The notes: a model not told the origin generated them from the sequence alone. Counted from the first letter of the stretch, positions 1 through 9,701 are shown. The stretch: 12,500 nucleotides of DNA from Stramonita haemastoma (GCA_030674155.1 CM060316.1:79700966-79713465), one strand, 5' to 3'. Translations and numbers: made by a program.

Positions 1-182
1 TTGTTATCTTGTGGGATTCGGTTTGGAAGACAATCCTCGTTTATTTAATTTCCAACCAAGGTTGATATTTGTCTTTGATTGTTTTACAAGTCAGTTTTCT
101 GGATTTTTTGTGATGGCAGGATGAAACAAAGCTGTGAAAACTTAATCGTTTACCCTCAATACAGATCATTTTGACTTGACTT
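1..182. other. Unassigned sequence before the first repeat
   Basis: This is AT-rich sequence of ordinary complexity. I see no splice-bounded open frame, RNA gene or repeat in it. It ends where the AC-rich tract starts. Confidence 0.5.
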
Positions 183-378
183 GACATGTTTACACACATA
201 TACAAACACACACACACATTCACTCACACACACACACGCACACACATACACGCATATGCACACACACACTCTCACACGAACAGCACACACATACACACAT
301 GCACACTCACACACACATACACACATACACATACACACACAAACTTACACAGGTGCACACACTCACATTTACACACGC

Positions 379-442
<64 letters not shown>

Positions 443-566
443 ACATGCACAGGCACACATACACACGCACACGCACACGCACACATGCATACACATACAC
501 ACTCAATACATTCAAATACACGTACACTTACTAACACGTGCACGTGCACACACACACACACAAACA

Positions 567-618
<52 letters not shown>

Positions 619-770
619 TACACACACACTCTCTTTCACGGCCCCCCCCCCTCTCTCTCTCTCTCACACATACAAACACACTCACACACACATATACAAT
701 CCCCATTTGCGTACTACACACAGACACACACAAACACGCACAGACACACACAAACACACAAACACACAGA
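183..770. repeat. Long cryptically simple (AC)n tract
   Basis: Almost 600 bases consist of AC dinucleotides broken by T, G and short variants such as ACGC and ATAC. The longest clean runs are at about 382-437 and 583-615. A (C)9 followed by (TC)n sits at about 642-665. All six frames give only His-Thr or Val-Cys runs, so no protein is claimed. Alternating purine-pyrimidine DNA of this kind can adopt Z-form; that is general knowledge and was not tested here. Confidence 0.95.
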
Positions 771-880
771 CAGAAAGACATACAGAAAGACAGACAGACA
801 GACAGACAGGCAGGCAGGCAAGCAGGCAGGCAGACAGACAGACAGGCAGACAGACAGACAGGCAGACAGATACAGGAACA
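771..880. repeat. (CAGA)n/(CAGG)n tetranucleotide repeat
   Basis: The AC tract passes into tandem CAGA units, then CAGG units, then mixed CAGA/CAGG before decaying into unique sequence near 890. It looks like the continuing edge of the same simple-repeat block. Confidence 0.9.
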
Positions 881-1109
881 GAAACAGAAAAAAATAAGCA
901 GGACTATATGTATGAGGCTCACAGCACAATAGGCGTTCATTTCTTTTACGGAGTATTATCATTTCAGTATGATAAAGTGCATCATAATAATCACAATTGC
1001 TGTTATTGTATGACATCTTATAACCATATCTGCTTTGGCATGAGTTTAATAATGCCATGTCTGTGCCTTCGTGCTTGCCTACGTGCATGCGCACCACACA
1101 TGCACAGTC

Positions 1110-1300
1110 GTTAAATCATGTTCCGCTTTTCGTAAGAGTAAGCCATTGTGTGCCGGTGGGAACAGATGACAAGAATTACAAAACTTCATACACACGGGGA
1201 TTGGATGTAAAACAACAACAACATGTGTGTGCTTATTCCATTGTTTCTGATATAAAAAGATGAAATAATAAATAAATAAATAAATTAAATAAAGAATTAA
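1110..1300 (+). mobile_element. SINE family A, 3' half
   Basis: The stretch matches the 3' half of the full SINE at 3564-3920. Shared blocks include AAGCCATTGTGTGCCGGTGG, a GGAACAGAT...ACAAAAC segment, GGATGTAAAA and GTGCTTATTCCATT. It ends in an (AAAT)n-rich tail at about 1262-1300, as expected for a SINE 3' end. The tRNA-like head with A and B boxes is missing, so this is a 5'-truncated or decayed copy. The upstream limit is approximate. Confidence 0.8.
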
Positions 1301-1548
1301 AGTGTCTGGCGTTTCTGCTCATGTATATGCAGGTTTGGGTGTGTTTTTGTTTGTGTGCCTACATGCGCGTATTATTTTGTTTTAATATTTTATCATTATT
1401 TTATACCATTATATTTTGTTTATAATTCTTTCAAATTCTTTGTTTTATTTGAATTCGTCTTCTTTTGCTGTTTCCTCTTCTACTTTTGCTGTTACTTGTT
1501 GTTGTTTTATTGCTGTTGATCTTCTTCTACTTCTACATCTTCTTCTTA
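1301..1548. other. T-rich unassigned stretch
   Basis: AT-rich sequence with no supported gene. From about 1455 to 1548 it is dominated by TTC, TTG, CTT and CTA triplets, roughly the complement of the GAA/CAA-type units in the next repeat. This suggests the simple-repeat domain extends left in inverted sense. Confidence 0.5.
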
Positions 1549-1612
<64 letters not shown>

Positions 1613-1798
1613 GATGATGATGATGATGAAGAAGAAGAAGAAGTTGATGGTGATGGTGATGGTGATGGTGATGGTGATGGTGATGATGATGATGAGAAGA
1701 AGAAGAAGAAGAAGAAGAAGAAGAAGAAGAAGAAGAAGAAGAACAAGAACAAGAACAAGAACAAGAACAAGAACAAGAATGATAATGATAATGATACA
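1549..1798. repeat. Trinucleotide/hexanucleotide mosaic microsatellite
   Basis: The order on the plus strand is a (GAT)n run of about 70 bases, a short (GAA)n, a (GATGGT)n hexamer block, a short (GAT)n, a long (GAA)n at about 1691-1744, a (GAACAA)n block and a (GATAAT)n end. The open frames of Asp, Arg, Met, His or Phe runs are products of the repeat. (GAA)n·(TTC)n is a known triplex-forming sequence type. Confidence 0.95.
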
Positions 1799-1904
1799 TT
1801 AGGTCTGTATAGCGCTATATCTTGCAAAAAAAAAATCAAAGCGCTTGCATTCGATCTATACAACATACAAGCAATCATTAACAATCAATAATTTTAGCAC
1901 TCGC

Positions 1905-1985
1905 ACACACGCGCGCGCCACACACACGCACACGCGCGCACGCACACACACGCACACGCGCGCACGACACCACACACATACACAC

Positions 1986-2038
<53 letters not shown>

Positions 2039-2045
2039 TACACAC
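1905..2045. repeat. (AC)n microsatellite with CGCG interruptions
   Basis: AC dinucleotides are interrupted by ACGCGCGC segments at about 1911-1960 and then run cleanly from about 1990 to 2033. The tract directly abuts the 3' end of the minus-strand LINE fragment. Confidence 0.92.
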
Positions 2046-2059
2046 GGGCGCGCTCACAC

Positions 2060-3205
2060 ACTTATCAAGGTTATACACTTTGGCAGAGTGAAAGAGATTT
2101 GAGATTATGAAGACAGGGGCAGATAAAAGATGGAAACAATAGCCTACTCTCTCTGGTACGGGCAGCCGGTGGAGAAACTGCAAGAGAGGGGTAATGTGTT
2201 CAGATTTTTTTTTTCTGTCGAGCTGCAGAGTTTTGTATTCGTTGAAGGAAGTTGATAGATGATGCTGGCAGACAAGCCCAAAAGAGAATTGCAGTAGTCC
2301 AGACGTAAAATAATAAGAGAAGTGACAAGTTTGGATGTTGCATCAGTGGACAGGTACTTTCGAATTGCACTGATACGAAGACGGTGGGCCATATTTGCCA
2401 AGAGAGAAGGCGGATTTTCGGGTGTATCACTGTTTTAAATTTGAGAGTCATCGTCATAAAAATGATGATTGATCCCTAAAGGACGCCACATTTCAGTTTG
2501 GAAGGTGCTGATTAAATCTTGTTTACTGCAACTGTATGGACTCGGTCTGTAAGGTATGAAGTACACCAAATGAGGGTTGTGCCTTTAATACCAAACATAT
2601 TTTGGAGACTGAGAGAGGAATTGAATGGTTTATAGTGTCGAATGCTGCAGATAACTCGAGGAGAATGAGAAGGGAGATTTTCCCAGAATCAGACGCATGT
2701 AGAAGCGTTTTTAAAGTATGGACATGGTGGTTTCAGTGCTGTGGTTGACGCAATAGGCACTGAAAAGGGGGAAAGAGATTATTGGAAAGAAGATGGTTAT
2801 TAAGTTGTTTCAGGACAACGTTTTCGTGGTCTTTAGAGATAAAAGGCAGATTAGAAACAGGTCTATAGTTCTTCAGGATGTTGGGATCGAGGTTGTGGTG
2901 TGTTGTTTTTTTTACTAGAGGTGTGACTATCGCAGTTTTGAGAGCTGATGGAACATTTCCCGAAAGAAAAGATGAGTTGACTATTTTTGTGATAGTAGGT
3001 ATAAGCTGTGGAATGCACTGAGTGAAAAGAGAAGCAGGTACAAGATCGAGATCGCATAATTTTATTGTCATTTCTTTTAGAATTTTCTTGATTTTTTTCT
3101 AGCTGGTTGGGTGAAAAAAAAGGAGATGAATGCCAGTGAATTGGGGATCAGGAGGCACAGGTTGGAAAGACGTCTGATCCAGTTTGGAGCGGATTTTGCG
3201 GACGT
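2060..3205 (-). mobile_element. Decayed non-LTR retrotransposon (CR1/L2-like LINE), reverse-transcriptase region
   Basis: Read on the minus strand, conserved pieces of a CR1/L2-type LINE reverse transcriptase appear in the expected order, in shifting frames. At about 3205-3140 is VRKIRSKLDQTSFQPV followed by PDPQFTG. At 3071-2733 is a 112-residue open piece containing CDLDLVPASLF, LKTAIVTPLVKK and NYRPVSNLPF (residues 68-77). HSTETT follows near 2735. RT motif A, SAAFDTINHSI, lies near 2615-2655. Motif B is reduced to SAPSKLKCGV near 2480-2512. A motif C remnant, YDDDSQI, is at 2438-2458. The thumb region then reads RISAIRKYLST, RLDYCNSLL and NFLQRIQNSAAR. Near 2200-2141 is HITPLLQFLHRLPVPERVGY. 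Stops and frameshifts occur throughout, and most of the stretch between motif C and the thumb is missing. The endonuclease region is absent (5' truncated). It is dead as it stands. Clade assignment is from motif memory. Confidence 0.9.
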
Positions 3206-3394
3206 TTTAGCCTAGCGGTTAATGCAAGGATATTGGGCAAAACCTGCAAATAGGGGTGACAGCATGGTTTTGGCATACGCTTGCTTTGGACCATCCTCTA
3301 CAAACCTGGCATGGGAAACTGCATATTGGCCATCTGTTGCCTATTCAGTTTGATGCTTAAAGATATATGACTCGCTTATTACGGATGAATGTAA
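3206..3394. other. Unassigned sequence between LINE and C-rich repeat
   Basis: This is ordinary-complexity DNA. TAGCCTAGCGG at about 3210-3220 fits a Pol III A box, but no B box follows at tRNA spacing. A third, decayed tRNA-derived repeat is possible but not supported. Confidence 0.4.
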
Positions 3395-3563
3395 CCACCC
3401 CCTAACCTACCCCCTCCCTCCTCTATTCTGTCCCGTCCTCTTTTCCCCTAACCCACTCCTTTCATCTTTCGAACGTTCTTCCCACTCCAAGCTTGTCGCT
3501 TCCCTCTTCCCTAACCTACCCCCTCCCTATCCTCATCTCTTCACCTCCTCCCTCCCCCTAACT
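3395..3563. repeat. C/T-rich low-complexity DNA
   Basis: Pyrimidine-rich plus strand with repeated CCTAACC, CTACCCCCTCCCT and similar words, close to those of the minisatellite at 4121-4575. I read it as the diverged left part of the same C-rich array, separated by the inserted SINE. Confidence 0.7.
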
Positions 3564-3920
3564 TGGGGAGGGGGGTAGCCTTGTGGTCAGAACACTACGC
3601 TCGCAATTTGAAGACCCGGGTTCGATTCCCGTTTGAGGGGATTTTTCCCCTGGATGTAACATCAGTGCTGACTCCACTCTCCCCAGAAGTCCTTCGGATG
3701 AGACTATCAACCGAGGCCCCATGTGAAAACGCATACAAAACATCTTGCGCACACGTTACATCATGTTTCACTTTTAGTAAGAGCAGGCCATTGTGTGCCG
3801 GTGGGAACAGATTACAAGATTTACAAAACTGCATACAGATAGCGACTGGATGTAAAAAAGCAGATTAGTGCTTATTCCATTATCCTCGCAATAAAAATGA
3901 ATGAATAAAACTAATAAATA
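3564..3920 (+). mobile_element. SINE family A, full-length tRNA-derived copy
   Basis: The 5' head has both Pol III internal promoter boxes. The A box is TAGCCTTGTGG at 3578-3588. The B box is GGTTCGATTCC, inside CCCGGGTTCGATTCCCG, at about 3617-3633. A body follows with CTTCGGATGAGACTATCAAC at about 3692-3711 and GGCCATTGTGTGCCGGTGGG. The element ends with GTGCTTATTCCATTATCC and an AAT/AAATAA-rich tail. The tRNA-like head does not form a sound cloverleaf, so it is a SINE and not a tRNA gene. No convincing target-site duplication is visible, perhaps because the flanks are C-rich and low complexity. Confidence 0.88.
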
Positions 3921-4049
3921 ACATATCACCCCTCTTCCCGCACCTGCACCTTCCCTCACTTCTGCCCCTCTATCAGGCCTAGCCTACCTACTCTTCCTAG
4001 TCTATTTCTTCTTCTACCCTGAATTAGAGCAACACTCTAAATTCCCATT

Positions 4050-4115
4050 TGAAAAGTAAACTGCATGTGAAAAAAAGCAAGTGCATATTCCAATATCATC
4101 GATGTGAAAAAATAA
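4050..4115 (+). mobile_element. Relic of a SINE family A 3' end
   Basis: AAACTGCAT, GTGAAAAAAAGCA, GTGCATATTCCAATATCATC and an A-rich end follow the order of the 3' end of the 3564-3920 copy (AAACTGCAT, GGATGTAAAAAAGCA, GTGCTTATTCCATTATCC). Small deletions and substitutions separate the two. The copy is short and diverged, so the call is tentative. Confidence 0.55.
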
Positions 4116-4120
4116 TCCCT

Positions 4121-4575
4121 AGACATACTCCTCCCCCCACCACACTCCCCCCTAAACCTCCTTCCCCTTCCCTAGACCTACCCCCACCACACTCAACCCC
4201 CTTAAACCTCCTCCCCCCACCACACTCCCCCCCAAACCTCCTTCCCCTTCCCTAGACCTACCCCCACCACACCTAACCCCCTTAAACCTCCTCCCCCCCA
4301 CCATACTATCCCCCCTAAATCTCCTCCCCCTTCCCTACACCTACCCCCCACCATACTCTCTCCCCCTAAACCTCCTCCCCCTTCCTTACGCCTACCCCCC
4401 ACCATACTCTCCCCCCTAAATCTTCTCCCCCTTCCCTACACCTACCCCCCACCATACTCTCCTCTTCCCTACACCTAACCCCCGCCATACTCTACATCCC
4501 CCTAAACTTCCTCCCCCTTCCCTAAACCTACCCCACAACCATACTTCCCCCTAAACCTCCTTCCCCTTTCCTACA
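4121..4575. repeat. C-rich minisatellite, unit about 50 bp
   Basis: Tandem, imperfect units of about 50 bases run on the plus strand. Each contains CCCCCTAAACCTCCTCCCCC, TTCCCTACACCTACCCCC and CACCATACTCT-like words. I count roughly eight to nine copies with small length variants. The strand bias (almost no G on plus) is extreme. The Pro/Leu and Gly/Glu open frames across it are repeat translations. Confidence 0.9.
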
Positions 4576-4578
4576 TCT

Positions 4579-4586
4579 AGTGCGTG

Positions 4587-4622
<36 letters not shown>

Positions 4623-4712
4623 TACGTACGTGCGTGCGTGCGTGTTCAAATGTCTGTGTGTGTATTTGTGTGTTTGTGTGTGTGTGTGTTTTAGTGTGTG
4701 TGTATGTTGTTG
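4579..4712. repeat. (GTGC)n then (GT)n microsatellite
   Basis: Clean GTGC tetramers with two GTAC variants run from about 4580 to 4643. They are followed by GT-rich sequence with TTT interruptions to about 4712. This tract ends next to the A-rich end of the minus-strand SINE. Confidence 0.9.
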
Positions 4713-4724
4713 TTTTTGTATTCT

Positions 4725-5055
4725 TTTATATGGAGGATAATGGAATAAGCACTCATGTGATTTTTTTACATCCAGTCCCCGTGTGTATGCTAGTTTTTGT
4801 AAATCGTGTCATCTGTTCCCACCGGCACACGATGGCCTACACTTACCAAGAGCGGAACAGGATTTAACGTGTGCACCAGATGTTCTGCGTGCGTTCGCAC
4901 ACGGGGCCTCGGTTTATAGTCTCATCCGAGGGACTTTTGGAGGGAGTGGAGTCAGTACTGATGTTGACTCCAGAGGAAAAATCCCCCCGACCGGGAATCG
5001 AACCCGGGTCGTCAAATTGTGAGCGCAATGTTCTGACCACTAGGCTGTCCCCCCA
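4725..5055 (-). mobile_element. SINE family A, full-length copy, reverse orientation
   Basis: Read on the minus strand from 5055, it begins with a G-rich start and AGCCTAGTGGTCAGAACATT (A box). The B box lies in CCCGGGTTCGATTCCCG at about 4990-5006. The body includes CCTCGGATGAGACTATAAAC, CGTGTGCCGGTGGGAACAG and GGATGTAAAAAAATC, ending in GTGCTTATTCCATTATCC plus an A-rich tail near 4725. It matches the plus-strand copy at 3564-3920 along its whole length. Both sides are GT-rich (AGTGTGTG), so it probably inserted into, or seeded, a (GT)n tract. Confidence 0.88.
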
Positions 5056-5060
5056 AGTAA

Positions 5061-5066
5061 GTGTGT

Positions 5067-5144
<78 letters not shown>

Positions 5145-5193
5145 TGTGTAAGTGTGTGTTTGTATTTAAGTGTGTGTGTTTAAGTGAGTGTGT

Positions 5194-5284
<91 letters not shown>
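5061..5284. repeat. (GT)n microsatellite, two long runs
   Basis: Two nearly pure GT runs, at about 5068-5136 and 5190-5282, are separated by variants with TAAGTGTG, TTTGTA and GAGTG. The tract lies about 110 bases upstream of the first recognised cadherin exon. Confidence 0.95.
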
Positions 5285-5286
<2 letters not shown>

Positions 5287-5391
5287 ACATGTGTGCATTC
5301 GTTCGCGCGCACCTGCTCCTGATCAGAGTATAGAGTGTTGAAGATGCCTCAGGCCTTTTAGTGTATCTACGCTATTTTCTATATTTTGCAG

Positions 5392-5475
5392 CTTTACCAC
5401 AATCGTCATGTCAGCAGTACTACACTACACCGGATGTAACTCCTCATGTGACTGTCTCTGAAAATTCAAAACTTG
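5392..5475 (+). CDS. Cadherin exon 1 of the model (start of first EC repeat)
   Basis: Acceptor TTTTCTATATTTTGCAG precedes the exon, and donor ACTTG|GTAAGC follows it. The exon enters with two bases of a split codon and leaves with one (phase 1). It encodes LPQSSCQQYYTTPDV and then TPHVTVSENSKL. The VSEN..LG element is the usual first strand of an EC repeat. The Cys shortly before it and the lack of an earlier EC repeat suggest the mature N-terminus, with a signal-peptide exon upstream. I could not identify that exon. Alternatively this could follow an earlier EC repeat lying outside the window, though no DxNDNAPxF linker precedes it here. Confidence 0.75.
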
Positions 5476-5810
5476 GTAAGCTAACGCTGTCGTTTTTCTT
5501 CTTATTCTTATTCATATTCTTTCCAATGCATAACATAAAAAACCTTTGATGAACATAAGTGTACCTACAAACTATTTGTTTGAATATATATTTGTGATGC
5601 AGCAGTATGCCTATTGCATCTAATAACTAGAATAAAACTGAATAGTAACACGACGCTTTGTGCATATGTTTACTAGGAAATTTGTTTCACAGCAGAAATA
5701 AAAGAGAACAAGCATACACATTAAACCGCTAAAATGAAGATGAGGATAGTACATTGTCAATTCTTTTTGTGTGTAGACATAAATGCAGAAAGTGTGTGTG
5801 TTGTGTGTGT

Positions 5811-5874
<64 letters not shown>

Positions 5875-6074
5875 TGTGTGTGTGTGTGTGTGTGGTGTGT
5901 GTGTGTGTGTGTTGGCGTGTATGCGTACGTGTTATAAATGATATGAGGACATACAAAAAAAACCCAAAGTATGTAGCCTGTGTGTTGTTATGTGTGTATG
6001 TGTGTAAGTGTTTGTTTGTTGTGTGTGTGCATACGTGAATATGGATGTGTGTGTTTCTGAGTGTGTGTGTGGTG

Positions 6075-6105
<31 letters not shown>

Positions 6106-7252
6106 TGTGTGTGTGTGTTGTCTGTTGTCTGTCTGTCTGTCTGTCTGTGTGTCTGTGTGTCTGTGTGTCTATGTGTGTGTGGCTGTGCGTGTGTGCGTAT
6201 GTGTGGATGTGGATGTATTTTTGTCTTGTGTATGTCTGCCCATCTGTGTCTGTATACATGTGTACGTGTCTATCTGTACCTTCATAATCATATTTTTTTT
6301 AATATCAGCCTCTGATTATTCTATGAACAGGAGACGTGATAAACACGATCAGAGACAAAGCTCCAAACTCCCCAGGCAAAATCGTCACGTGGTTTACCGA
6401 GGCTCAACTCAGGATTTTTATGCCTCCAAATCCCTGACCAGCCTGTTTGGAATGTCACCCTAAATCGAACGCTTGACTACGAGGTAATCAATAAATGCTG
6501 ATCGTTAATATAATTTTTCTTGATTGATGACTGATGCACATATCTCCAAGAAAGATATTCTAGTCTGTTTTATTACGATATTGTTAGATTTTTTCTAGCT
6601 TAGATCAATAGTTTAGGAATATTGATTTTGTTTTCATATTTTTTCTGTTGTTTTGGTTGGGTTTTTGTTGTGGTTGTTTTGGGAGCGAACGCTGATTACT
6701 GTTGATTTTCAGGTACTTATTGCTGTTGAGAAATATGGAGACTCTTATTGCTCCCCTTTTTGATAAGGTTCCCTATAGAGATGCTGGGGACTTGGTATAA
6801 ATGAGCATCCCCACCGTCTCTCAAATTGTGTGCTAGAAATTCCCTCTTTTCTCCCCTCTCTTTGTTCTCCTGTTTTCTTTCTTTCCTGTCACTTCCTTCT
6901 TTTCTTTTGTGCCTTCTTGGTTCGTTCTCCTGGCACGCCGAAATTGCTTGTGTTTGGCCTGGCTTGTCAGCGCCCGAATGGCAGAGCAACGCATGTTCGC
7001 TCCTATAACAGTCAGTTAGAGCTGCTGTCTGAGCGCTGGGCAAGGAGGAAGCAGTTACACACAGAAGCTCTGTTCGACAAGGACATGAGCTTTGAAATCT
7101 AATGAATCCCATTACAGCTCTCAAAATTCTTTGTTGAATTGGTTACTTTCAGTGCCAAGAAGACACAAGTTTATCATACAACAGTATATGCATCTTACAA
7201 GCAAAAACTTTTATGAAGCAGAGTATGGCTGCCTTATATATATGTATGTATG

Positions 7253-7325
<73 letters not shown>

Positions 7326-7615
7326 CGCGGTACTTGAAAACAGCCACACATCTGACCTCTCATCCAGTGAGTACTTCACTGTCTCACAGTGGTTCCCAGA
7401 TGTGATGAGTGAGACATGATACATATGCTGGCTGATCCTAGGGGTGTTAAGCTGTGGAACACCCAACACAACCACGACGCCCCCAAACAAGACGCTCAAG
7501 ATTCAGTTTTCAGTTCCCCTGAAGGGATACCATAGTGCTTAGACTATTTCATAATTATGTGCTACGTCACAGGCAGCTCCTTGGCAGATTGTTCATAGTG
7601 CATCGAACTGACAAA

Positions 7616-7707
<92 letters not shown>

Positions 7708-7873
7708 TGTGTGTGTGTATTTTTGCGTGCGTGCATGCATGCGTGTGTGTGCGTGCGTATGTGCGTGCGTGCGTGCGTGTGTGTATGTGTGTGTGTGTGG
7801 TGCGTGTACGTGCGGGTTTGTTTGAATGTGTGTGCGTGTGTGTGTGTGTGAGTGTGTGTGTGTGTGTTTGTGA

Positions 7874-7956
<83 letters not shown>

Positions 7957-8632
7957 GGTCTTCGTGTCTTCGTGTTTGTGTATGTCTGTGCGTATTAATT
8001 TGAGTCCCTGCGTATGTGTCTGCATGTATTCAATCGTAACACCATCACCTGGTATAGGCATGAGTTTGTATTTACTCTGTGTACTTTTATCATGTAGTTC
8101 TAACAGTATTGTCAAAGGGTTTGTTTGTTTGCTTTGAAAAATACGAAAACCGTTGTAATTTTGGCCCCTTCATCTTTAAAAATACAGACGTGACTTATAT
8201 GTTTGAATCAAATGCAAAGGTGTACACATAGGTTTTCCCCTTCTTTCAAAATGTACAGGTATAATTTTGAAAACTTGATAAAAGTGTGCAAATATACTTA
8301 CTGCTTCTCCTTCTCTTTTCATGTACGGGTGTAGTTTGTATGTGTGAATGAAATCTGACTTTGTTCTTATGTTTTTTCCCTTTCTTTTATCTAGACACAA
8401 ACAAGTTTGACGTGGTGTTTGAGACACAGGGTGCCGAAAGGCCAGGTGAGTTCATCTTTGTTTTGTTTTTCCTCCTCATGTTAGATCTTTACTCTGATGT
8501 ACAAAATATCAAAGTGAATAGACATACGTTAAAAATAACACACAAAGACATAGTACTGAAAGTCTCACCATTTCATGGTAGCACATTAACTCTCCACAAA
8601 TTGTATTGCAAAATTTAAACTAACATAGATAT

Positions 8633-8729
<97 letters not shown>

Positions 8730-8790
8730 TCAAATCAAACACTTCCCGTATATGTATGTAATATATATATTATATATATATATATATATA

Positions 8791-8837
<47 letters not shown>

Positions 8838-9322
8838 GGCGAAGTGTTTGATTTAATAAATAATACACCAGTGAAGCAATAAATAAATAAACTGGATATG
8901 TCAATTTGTTTGTGGTAATGCATGCTGTCTAATAACAGTATTGTGAAATTTGAATAACCATCGTAAATGAATGAATCAATACATACATGAATAAAATATA
9001 AGCTTGAATCAATCAACCAATCAATTTATCAACCATTCAATTAGCCAATACATTATTAAACATGATGCACCACGTTCTTTTATTGCAATACATACTGTCC
9101 ACGAATGAAAAAAACAAACTTTATAACCAGATGAAGCTACAGCAACTAGTAGTCTAAGAAAGTGGTGCTGTCCCTGCAGATGATTTAGCAGTCCATTGCC
9201 TAACTCCCCTTTTATCTTGATTCTTTAGATGATCACATATTTAAACAAATAAAAGAAACAGATATGGTGTTTTGGTCGTGAAGTGTGTCCCACAGCGCGC
9301 TTGTCAAATGGGAATCTCCATA

Positions 9323-9415
<93 letters not shown>

Positions 9416-9670
9416 ATCCAGGTAATATTTTGTATTTTGTACCACTTTATGTCACGGCAGATTTCTCTGCGTGAAATTCGGGCTGCTCTCCCCGGGGAGA
9501 GCGCGTCGCCACATGTGCAGCGCTTACCCATTTTCTTTTTCTTTTTCCTGCATGCAAGTGTATTTGTTTTCCTATCAGAGTGGCTTTTTTTCTACAGAAT
9601 TTTGCCAGGGACAACCCCCTTGCTGCCGTGGGTTCTTTTACGTGCGCTAAATAGTGATGTGTAACACACG

Positions 9671-9701
<31 letters not shown>

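Noticed and set aside
186..1114. Long plus-strand open frames of 248 and 271 codons rich in Thr and His, and Cys/Val frames opposite
   Set aside because: They are translations of the (AC)n and CAGA repeats, open only because the repeat lacks stops. There is no codon structure or domain.
1416..1884. Open frames with poly-Asp, poly-Arg, poly-Ser/His or poly-Phe
   Set aside because: They are produced by the trinucleotide mosaic in all frames. No start or splice context or conserved part flanks them.
3206..3260. A-box-like TAGCCTAGCGG as the start of another SINE or tRNA
   Set aside because: No B box at tRNA spacing and no match to the other SINE bodies in the window.
3564..3640. Possible tRNA gene (A and B boxes, GGTTCGATTCC)
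   Set aside because: The anticodon and acceptor stems do not pair properly, and the sequence continues into a body and A-rich tail repeated elsewhere in the window. It is a SINE head.
4049..4405. Proline-rich (plus) and glycine-rich (minus) open frames
   Set aside because: They are translations of the C-rich minisatellite with unit-length indels that do not respect codons.
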